NCBI GenBank assembly: GCA_910579805.1
Contig: CAJTWM010000035.1
Coordinates: forward strand, 1-39,427
Direction of reading: 5' to 3'
Origin: an uncultured Lachnospiraceae bacterium
Lineage (GTDB): Bacteria > Bacillota > Clostridia > Lachnospirales > Lachnospiraceae
DNA length: 39,427 bases
Both the position numbers and the translations under genes were made by a program. Below the pieces are notes generated by a model. It was not told the origin of the DNA and ran no database searches. It saw nothing but the letters and a program-made list of their open reading frames with translations. Within the stretch, counting starts at the first letter, position 1, and the number at the start of each line of letters is the position of its first letter. This document shows, in pieces, positions 34,194 to 39,427 of the stretch.

Positions 34194-35099
34194 ATGCCGA
34201 TCAAAACACAGCGCGATCTGCCTGCATTGGGAATTTTAGAAAATGAGAATATATTTGTAATGGACGAAAACCGTGCGCTCCATCAGGATATACGTCCTTT
34301 GAAAGTCTGTATTTTAAATCTGATGCCTGTCAAGCAGGACACGGAACTGCAGCTTTTGCGTGCGCTTTCCAACACGCCGCTGCAGATCGACGTGAGCTTT
34401 TTAAATGTGAGTACGCATATTTCGCAAAATACGTCGGCCAATCATCTGAATAAATTTTATACGGCTTTCGATGAAATAAAAGAGGACAGATTTGACGGAA
34501 TGATCATAACCGGAGCGCCGGTAGAGCAGATGGCCTTTGAGGAAGTGGACTATTGGGAGGAATTATGTAAGATCATGGAGTGGACAAAGAAGAATGTCAC
34601 CTCCACGCTCCACATCTGCTGGGGAGCGCAGGCCGGTATGTACTATCATTATGGAATTGAAAAAATCCTTTTGGATAAGAAGCTTTTTGGGGTATATCCG
34701 TTTCATGTTTTGAATAGAAAAGTGCCATTAGTACGAGGATTCGATGATGTTTTTTTGGCGCCGAACAGCCGGCATACTACTATTTTGACAGAAGATATCA
34801 AGAAATGCCCTGAACTAAAAATTTTGGCGGAGTCGGAGGAGATTGGGGTCTACTTGGCAATTGCAGAGGAAGGGCGCCAGATCTTCGTTATGGGACATCC
34901 CGAGTACGACCGGATGACGCTGGATAATGAGTATAAGAGAGATATAGGGAAAGGGCTGGACATAGAGATTCCTAAAAATTATTATCCGGGGGACGATCCG
35001 GAGGAAAGACCGCTTTTGCAGTGGAGGGCGCATAGTAATAACCTGTATAGTAATTGGCTGAATTATTATGTTTATCAGGTCACTCCTTATGACCTTTAG
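34194..35099 (+). CDS. metA: Homoserine O-acetyltransferase (MetA family, acetyl-CoA type)
   Basis: First committed step of methionine synthesis. 301 residues. Catalytic C142 lies in LHICWGAQAG and the His-Glu pair in GHPEYD. The acyl-specificity position in TGAPVEQ is residue 111 and is Glu. In the published work on this family, Glu111 (Bacillus cereus) selects acetyl-CoA and Gly111 (E. coli) selects succinyl-CoA, so acetylation is predicted despite the usual name homoserine O-succinyltransferase. AAGGAGAGG precedes the start, 40 bp after ligA. It is the last core gene before the AT-rich cassette. Confidence 0.93.
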   Translation: MPIKTQRDLPALGILENENIFVMDENRALHQDIRPLKVCILNLMPVKQDTELQLLRALSNTPLQIDVSFLNVSTHISQNTSANHLNKFYTAFDEIKEDRFDGMIITGAPVEQMAFEEVDYWEELCKIMEWTKKNVTSTLHICWGAQAGMYYHYGIEKILLDKKLFGVYPFHVLNRKVPLVRGFDDVFLAPNSRHTTILTEDIKKCPELKILAESEEIGVYLAIAEEGRQIFVMGHPEYDRMTLDNEYKRDIGKGLDIEIPKNYYPGDDPEERPLLQWRAHSNNLYSNWLNYYVYQVTPYDL

Positions 35100-35186
35100 A
35101 ATAACAGGCGTTGCATACGCGGAAAAGCCAGTAAGATCAAGGGGTTCGGGAGATTGGAGAAGTCTCATGGTTTCTCGTAGTTTCCT

Positions 35187-35284
35187 GTAGTTTTGGGGCA
35201 AAATGGTGTACAAATGGTGTACTTTTGGGGTGAAATGGTGTATGGAATGGCGTACTTTTGGAGGGGATGGCGTATAGGAAAATG
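35187..35284. repeat. Left flanking repeat with five ATGGYGTAY 9-mers
   Basis: Starts GTAGTTTTGGGGCAAAATGG and ends GGCGTATAGGAAAATGA. ATGGYGTAY recurs at 35203, 35214, 35235, 35247 and 35267. The arm matches 37324-37378 almost base for base at both ends. Iterated sites like these suggest protein binding or recombination, e.g. the arms of an integrase attachment site. Confidence 0.65.
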
Positions 35285-35457
35285 AAGAGATTTAAAGCCG
35301 AATATTAGAAGTCATAACAGAGTTTTAGGTGGATTACAGTAAAGAATTATATAGATGATTAATAAAAATTGAAATTGTGACGATATATACTTATATATTA
35401 GCAGATTCTTTAAATCTGAATAATTATATATTATTTGGCAGATAATAAGGAATATTC

Positions 35458-35501
35458 TTGCTAAGGGTAAAATATAATTTTGCTAAGGGTAAAATATAAT
35501 T
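35458..35501. repeat. Perfect tandem repeat upstream of the cassette promoter
   Basis: A 22-bp unit beginning TTGCTAAGGGTAAAATATAA occurs twice head to tail (35458-35479 and 35480-35501), ending six bases before the -35 box. The position is that of a two-site operator. The rest of 35285-35457 is AT-rich with no feature I can name. Confidence 0.75.
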
Positions 35502-35507
35502 TTTATA

Positions 35508-35536
35508 TTGATATTTGGAATTTTATGGTATATAAT
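35508..35536 (+). promoter_or_regulatory. Promoter of the three-gene cassette
   Basis: TTGATA (35508-35513), 17-bp spacer, consensus TATAAT (35531-35536), 27 bp before the first start codon. Confidence 0.7.
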
Positions 35537-35563
35537 ATAAAGTAAAACAAGGATGTGAATATT

Positions 35564-36025
35564 ATGGATAGAAATTTTGCAGAAAAAATGAAAAATGATA
35601 TTTCTCTTGAGTTTTATGAGTCTTATTGCAAGTTAATGAGATTCTATAATGATGCCATTATTTTTTTACATGATACAGACCCAAAGACTTATGGAATTTT
35701 TTATAAATGGTATGCAGAAGAGGGTGAAGACTACTTTAGAGATGTTGCTAATAATATTCTTAAAGATAAATTAGATAACAGATTTGTGGTTTTTATGGAT
35801 ATATATGGATCTTATTTGGAAGATGCAATGGAAGAGGGATGCAGGCAAGTATTATTAGACTTTTTATATATAATACCCAAAAGGATGAAAGAGGATTTCC
35901 TAAAATTTGGTTTTTTACAGGATAGACAAGAGTTTATTTGGAATTATCATATATCTATGGATTTAGATTCTGTATATGAATGTAGTTTAGAACCTGGCAG
36001 ATATTGTCAGGTTTTATTATTTTAG
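35564..36025 (+). CDS. Cassette gene 1: acidic helical protein, unknown
   Basis: 153 residues from an ATG ten bases after AAGGA; an in-frame GTG three codons upstream lies against that site. It is rich in Asp, Glu, Phe and Tyr, mainly helical by composition, with YKWYAEEGEDYFRDVANNIL, a long LDFLYIIPKRMKEDFLKFGF and no membrane segment or known motif. Upstream come a strong promoter and the tandem repeat; the next start is 28 bp after its stop. As the promoter-proximal acidic gene it could be the antitoxin or the sensor of the module, but this is inference. Confidence 0.7.
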   Translation: MDRNFAEKMKNDISLEFYESYCKLMRFYNDAIIFLHDTDPKTYGIFYKWYAEEGEDYFRDVANNILKDKLDNRFVVFMDIYGSYLEDAMEEGCRQVLLDFLYIIPKRMKEDFLKFGFLQDRQEFIWNYHISMDLDSVYECSLEPGRYCQVLLF

Positions 36026-36053
36026 ATTGTATTTGAGAGAGGATAGAAGGAAA

Positions 36054-36473
36054 ATGGAAGAAATCAAATTGAATGTAGATGATAGTGTTTTTCATGATAT
36101 TCAGCTTATTGACACACGAATGGTATCATTGCATTGTAATGTAAATAAAAAGGAGAGTGAAAAAGATATCAAGACAAATATTTCTATTGTCACACAAGGA
36201 GATGCTGTGACGGATAAATGTGGAGAATCAATTATTCAAGTGAAAGTTGTAAGTGATATTTTTGAATTGGAAATCACTCAGTCTGGAAAATTTGAAAAAA
36301 ATAATGAAATAGAAATCTCTAAAGAAAAATTTGAAAACTTCTTAGCAACGCAAGGCATAAGGTTATTGTGGTCTTTTGTCAGAGAAAATGTCTACGAAAT
36401 AAGCTGTAAAATGCTTAGAAAACCAATCATGTTACCGACGCTGGATGTTATGAAAACATTGAATAAGAAGTAA
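36054..36473 (+). CDS. Cassette gene 2: SecB-like chaperone
   Basis: 139 residues, close to SecB's usual size. The first half is beta-rich (LNVDDSVFHDIQLIDTRMVSLHCNV, IIQVKVVSDIFELEITQSGKFE), and the second half has FLATQGIRLLWSFVRENVYEISCKMLRKPIMLPTLDV. This matches SecB order: long strands, then the (L/F)-x-x-x-R-x-x-I helix and a PxxLPxxxF-like tail. SecB-like proteins bind unfolded clients for export, and in toxin-antitoxin-chaperone modules they stabilise the antitoxin. Clostridia generally lack the SecB export pathway, which makes a module role more likely. Start after AGAAGG; an in-frame TTG upstream is unlikely. Confidence 0.65.
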   Translation: MEEIKLNVDDSVFHDIQLIDTRMVSLHCNVNKKESEKDIKTNISIVTQGDAVTDKCGESIIQVKVVSDIFELEITQSGKFEKNNEIEISKEKFENFLATQGIRLLWSFVRENVYEISCKMLRKPIMLPTLDVMKTLNKK

Positions 36474-36492
36474 ACTTATAGAGGAAATACAA

Positions 36493-37281
36493 ATGAATAT
36501 TAAGTTTAAAAGATTAGACGAAAAAATTCCTCTGATTGAAAGTGCTGCGAAAGAAATAGCAGAATGTGTGTTAAAAAATGAAAATGAAGAATTTTTTCAG
36601 GTATTTGCCAATACGCTTTTAGATTGCCATAAATATATTCCTAATACATTTGTCAATGACAAAATTGTAAAAAAGATAGATCAATACAAAGTATTATATT
36701 CTCAAATTTCAGATGAGCTTGAGCATTTAAAAAATTTGTTGTGGAATTATTTTTCGTACATTGATGATTTTGAATTCAACACTTTGCTTTATTGGAATAG
36801 TAATCACTATGAAGATATAGACTCGGAACAGAAAAAGCTGAATAAACTTAGAGGTGTCTTGTTTGAGATTTTAACGGAATCAATAATTAGCTCTCGGTAT
36901 AAATGTGAAAATTTTGAAACAGGCTGTTTGGTTATAATTAATGGAGAGAAAGTTATTTCCTATTATAATGATAAACAGAGAAAAACTATAGATATAGCTT
37001 CATCTCAAGAGGGAAAAGGAGAATTCTATGAATGTAAACTTTCACCACATTCATTGAATGCAGAATCATATAAATATTTAGATTTATTAGAAAGCAAACT
37101 AAATGAGATAACTGAATTGGATAGTTTGGTTGGATGTATTACGCTTGGAGATAGGTTATCACTGGAAAATGCCAAGTTGCAAATTGAAGAGGAATTGGGC
37201 ATAAATAATACAAATATTATGCTATATGGATATCAAGAGATACTGTTACTAAAGGAATCACCATTTAGGGAAGCCGTGTAA
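36493..37281 (+). CDS. Cassette gene 3: PD-(D/E)XK nuclease-like protein
   Basis: 262 residues. The first ~115 are helical and look like a partner- or target-binding domain. The second half has the nuclease signature in order: E125 in RGVLFEILTES, D167 in KTIDIAS and E180-x-K182 in GEFYECKLSP, the E...D...ExK arrangement of PD-(D/E)XK enzymes. Strands LDSLVGCITLGDR and IMLYGYQEILLL close the fold. A nuclease acting on DNA is the likely function. AGAGG lies ten bases before ATG, 19 bp after gene 2. No closer family is recognised. Confidence 0.65.
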   Translation: MNIKFKRLDEKIPLIESAAKEIAECVLKNENEEFFQVFANTLLDCHKYIPNTFVNDKIVKKIDQYKVLYSQISDELEHLKNLLWNYFSYIDDFEFNTLLYWNSNHYEDIDSEQKKLNKLRGVLFEILTESIISSRYKCENFETGCLVIINGEKVISYYNDKQRKTIDIASSQEGKGEFYECKLSPHSLNAESYKYLDLLESKLNEITELDSLVGCITLGDRLSLENAKLQIEEELGINNTNIMLYGYQEILLLKESPFREAV

Positions 37282-37323
37282 TTTATATTTGGTGGGTAAT
37301 CATAGTAAGTTTCAGGTTTTTTT

Positions 37324-37378
37324 GTAGTTTTGGGACAAAATGGCGTACTTTTGGAGGGGATGGCGTATGGGAAAATGA
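37324..37378. repeat. Right flanking repeat with two ATGGYGTAY 9-mers
   Basis: GTAGTTTTGGGACAAAATGG to GTATGGGAAAATGA, a direct, shortened copy of 35187-35284 that keeps the last two 9-mers (37340, 37360). Together they bracket the cassette. Nothing else is visible in 37379-37556. Confidence 0.65.
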
Positions 37379-37556
37379 GACTGAAAAGGGAGAAAAATAT
37401 AATATTTAGAACATTTTTACGCTTTCATTTCCTGATAGATCATCATAGGTACCATGCACAAAAGAGCGAAAGAATTATTTATCATTGTGTGTATCATTTA
37501 TATTAAGGTCAACAATTGATATTTTAGTGAATGCTACAGATTAATGAGGAATACAT

Positions 37557-38141
37557 ATGGCAACAAATATAGTCTGTTCGGATACTTATCTGGATGCATT
37601 TTCCAGGCTGGATAAGAAAACACAGAAAAAATCTCTTGAAACGATTCGGCTCATGCACAGAAGCCTGAGAAGTGACGGCTTAAAAATAGAAAAGCTGGGT
37701 ACAAAACTGGATTTCAAAAGTGCCAGAGTGACACAGGATTTCAGGGTCATATTCACACAGGCTGGAAACACGGTCCTGCTTGTGTATATAGACCATCATG
37801 ACGATGCCTATCAATGGGCAGCAAGGAGATTGCAGGGATTTGATGCTGTGAGTGCAAAGCCAGCTTATGAATATTTTGAACAGTCCAAAATAGAAACCTT
37901 TGATTCCTTGGCGGATGGACTGCCTGATCTATCTGACGGTAAGGAAACTGCGGAGGTATCTAAGAATAAAAAAGCTGATGTGGCTGAAAAACCGATACAT
38001 GATCAGGATAATCGTGGAAAGCTGGATGGTCATGCTTTGGTATCAGCTGATGGACGAAATCCAGTTTTCGGGTTTCTTTCAAAAGTGCTGTTCTTTTTTG
38101 CTGGTATGATAGTGGGTGTTATTGTTTCGTATTTTATTTGA
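37557..38141 (+). CDS. RelE/ParE-fold protein with C-terminal membrane anchor
   Basis: 194 residues. Positions 1-95 match the RelE-superfamily domain also seen at the front of some UvrD-like helicases: CSDTYLDAFSRLDKKTQKKS, KIEKL, SARVTQDFRVIFTQ, VLLVYIDHHDDAYQWAARR. An acidic, unordered linker (about 100-165) follows, then FGFLSKVLFFFAGMIVGVIV, one transmembrane helix at the very end, so the protein should be tail-anchored with the RelE fold in the cytosol. GAGG lies ten bases before ATG. No antitoxin gene is next to it. It could be a toxin derivative that now binds a membrane partner. Confidence 0.7.
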   Translation: MATNIVCSDTYLDAFSRLDKKTQKKSLETIRLMHRSLRSDGLKIEKLGTKLDFKSARVTQDFRVIFTQAGNTVLLVYIDHHDDAYQWAARRLQGFDAVSAKPAYEYFEQSKIETFDSLADGLPDLSDGKETAEVSKNKKADVAEKPIHDQDNRGKLDGHALVSADGRNPVFGFLSKVLFFFAGMIVGVIVSYFI

Positions 38142-38277
38142 TAAAGCAAAAGAAATGGGAACAACATTTTAAGTGGCTTGTTTTATGGATTGGATTTATG
38201 CAGAAAGAAAATGTTGAAGACGTTTACGGCATATTAGATAATGCGTGATATTTATTAAAAATTTGGAGGATGATTTG

Positions 38278-38316
38278 TTCCTGTGGGTTTAGAAATAAAT
38301 CCATGGGAATTTTTTT
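38278..38316 (+). terminator. Intrinsic terminator
   Basis: A 14-bp stem (38278-38291 with 38296-38309, three wobble pairs) on a GAAA tetraloop is followed by seven T. It ends the RelE-like transcription unit. Nothing else is supported in 38142-38509 besides the next gene's ribosome binding site. Confidence 0.8.
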
Positions 38317-38509
38317 ATGTAGATTACGGCGTTTATGGTCCTGCTCTGTATGTTATCCAGATGGAAGAAATTATATAGAAACATGTGTTTGAAAATGAAA
38401 TCATTTTGTGAAGCCATTAAGGAAAGTTATACTTCTGTTTCCTGCATCTAAAATAAGAGAAAGAGTATAAGGCGGTTATACACAGCTTTTTTGAAAGGAG
38501 AAAAAGGGA

Positions 38510-38998
38510 ATGGAAGGTAATAGATTTAAAGAAGGAACAATGATCAGAGGAAAAGATCTGAGAGGATATGCCCTCTGCAAGATCATATCGGAGGATATGA
38601 AGATGCGGGGATTCCAGTATAAAATGGGAATGAATGAGGATACGGCTCCGCCAGTAGCGGAAGGAAGCAGTAAGGCGGGACTGTATTTCTGCCTTGCAGA
38701 GGATATCTGTAAGTTCCTTGGCTATGGGACTGTTCTGGCAACGGTCAGGATACCTGATGAAGAAGAGGTCTATGTGGATGCAGGAAAATTCCGCGTACAC
38801 AGGCTGGAGATCAGGGAGGTTATGCCTCTTAATGAAGTACCAGCGTGGGAATATCTGGTCAGATGTGGTTTTGATATCACCGAAAACCATAATTATGCAG
38901 TCAGGATCGAAATGGCGAGGATGCACCTCAAAGCAGTCAGGTATTTGTTAGAAAATGCACGTCTGCGCTTGGATTTCGCTTCTTCAGCAAAAATGTGA
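38510..38998 (+). pseudogene. DUF7666-like protein gene truncated by an IS21 fragment
   Basis: AAAGGAG precedes the ATG. About 145 residues appear genuine: TMIRGKDLRGYALCKII, MKMRGFQYKMG, SKAGLYFCLAEDICKFLGYG, then strands of VRIPDEEEVYVDAGKFRVH. The GFQY...GLYFC pattern resembles phage- and plasmid-associated DUF7666. From about residue 147 the frame runs antisense into istB sequence, so the natural C-terminus is lost. Expression of the stub is possible because the promoter side is intact. Confidence 0.5.
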
Positions 38999-39129
38999 TC
39001 CAAAACATCCACGACATTTAATTTCTCCGCCACCGCCCGTTCCAGGTAGTTGTCCAGAATCTCCAGAGTGTTCTTCATCCTGAGGTTTTCCAGATTCTCT
39101 TTCAGCCTGTCCATGGTCAATTCATTCAT
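38893..39129 (-). pseudogene. istB: Truncated istB, IS21-family ATPase
   Basis: Starts at an ATG that overlaps the istA stop. The first 58 residues, from MNELTMDRLKENLENLRMKN to IFAEEAKSKRRRA, are the normal N-terminal region of IstB, the transposition helper ATPase. After about 38955 the sequence leaves the family; the AAA+ domain with Walker motifs is absent. Not functional. Confidence 0.85.
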
Positions 39130-39427
39130 ACAGCACCTCGTCATATCTGGACAGGTCAGAAGATTTCAGGGGAAAATCAATGACCTTGTCCTGTTCCAAA
39201 AGTATATTTTCTGCATCCATTGTCTGTTTCATAGTGAGCCGCCTATAGTGCTGCGGATTGACAACCATATCTTTTTTCTGATACGATATCCGGTGCAGAG
39301 CTATCTGCTTTCCCTCATAGTAGGCAGCCAGCATACTGTCGAGGGCTGCGACTGCCACATCTTTGCCGATGTACTCCGCCGGCACGGAGTACTGGTTTCC
39401 GGCATAGGAGATGAGGCAGTCTTTTTG
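38950..39427 (-). mobile_element. Partial IS21-family insertion sequence
   Basis: Contains the end of istA and the start of istB, orientation right to left. The istB-side end is missing, lost at a junction near 38950-38958. The istA-side end lies outside the window. No terminal inverted repeat can be seen on the broken side. Confidence 0.8.
39122..39427 (-). CDS. istA: IS21-family transposase IstA, C-terminal part (continues outside window)
   Basis: The frame is open to the window edge. It reads CLISYAGNQYSVPAEYIG, then AAYYEGKQIALHRISYQ and NPQHYRRLTMKQTMDAENILL, and ends RYDEVLYE: the C-terminal Mu-type beta-barrel region of IstA. The catalytic DDE core would lie beyond the window. The stop codon overlaps the istB start, as usual in IS21. 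Confidence 0.85.
   Translation of the reverse strand, partial: QKDCLISYAGNQYSVPAEYIGKDVAVAALDSMLAAYYEGKQIALHRISYQKKDMVVNPQHYRRLTMKQTMDAENILLEQDKVIDFPLKSSDLSRYDEVLYE

Noticed and set aside
35120..35180. GGGGTTCGGG-like stretch that recalls a tRNA T-arm next to the left flanking repeat
   Set aside because: No acceptor, anticodon or D-arm pairing can be made around it; no tRNA gene was found anywhere in the window.
35203..35275. Five ATGGYGTAY copies as a possible CRISPR array
   Set aside because: Units are 9 bp with irregular, partly related spacers of 2-12 bp; no cas gene is present.
38270..38392. 40-codon Cys-containing frame after GGAGG
   Set aside because: The GGAGG touches the ATG with no spacing and the frame runs through a clear intrinsic terminator.

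Overview
The window looks like a chromosomal segment of a strictly anaerobic, endospore-forming Clostridia member, most likely a Lachnospiraceae relative. The support is an oxygen-sensitive class III ribonucleotide reductase, a sporulation sigma-K gene, Firmicutes-style purine-rich ribosome binding sites before nearly every gene, and DUF3781/DUF6061-type small proteins. This placement is inference from gene content; no rRNA gene is present to settle it.

Layout. (1) 1-8342 is an accessory block. It has the 3' end of a Res-type helicase/nuclease gene, then a 1897-residue DUF4297/Cap4-type nuclease-STAND NTPase that resembles the Avs anti-phage sensors, then two divergent small genes (DUF6061-like, DUF3781) and a NapH-type membrane ferredoxin. 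The first 6.4 kb is visibly AT-rich. (2) 8490-19454 is core genome: nrdD with a redoxin fusion under a promoter carrying paired NrdR boxes, a degenerate Nudix protein, pyrF between two copies of a palindromic repeat, a lipoprotein, small genes, a DUF1624 membrane protein, and the vitamin B6 locus pdxST with its divergent MocR regulator pdxR. (3) 19593-26928 holds two glycosyltransferases, a tandem pair of ECF-like sigma factors with a small companion protein, sigK with a sigma-K-type promoter, a degenerate HD-GYP protein, PilT and a GNAT enzyme. (4) 27136-35099 holds yifB/comM and dprA, a possible antisense structured RNA, an aldose-epimerase-like protein, an rluF-like pseudouridine synthase, ligA, and a metA whose residue 111 predicts acetyl-CoA use. 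(5) 35100-39427 is a second AT-rich accessory block. A promoter-driven three-gene cassette (unknown acidic protein, SecB-like chaperone, PD-(D/E)XK nuclease-like protein) lies between direct repeats built from iterated ATGGYGTAY 9-mers. It is followed by a RelE-fold protein with a C-terminal membrane anchor and by a truncated IS21-family element that cuts into a phage-type gene.

The two accessory blocks appear defence-related. The left one carries a likely known type of phage sensor with an uncharacterised sensor half. The right one carries the best candidate for an undescribed system: a chaperone-coupled nuclease cassette, analogous in logic (not shown homologous) to SecB-dependent toxin-antitoxin-chaperone modules such as CmdTAC.
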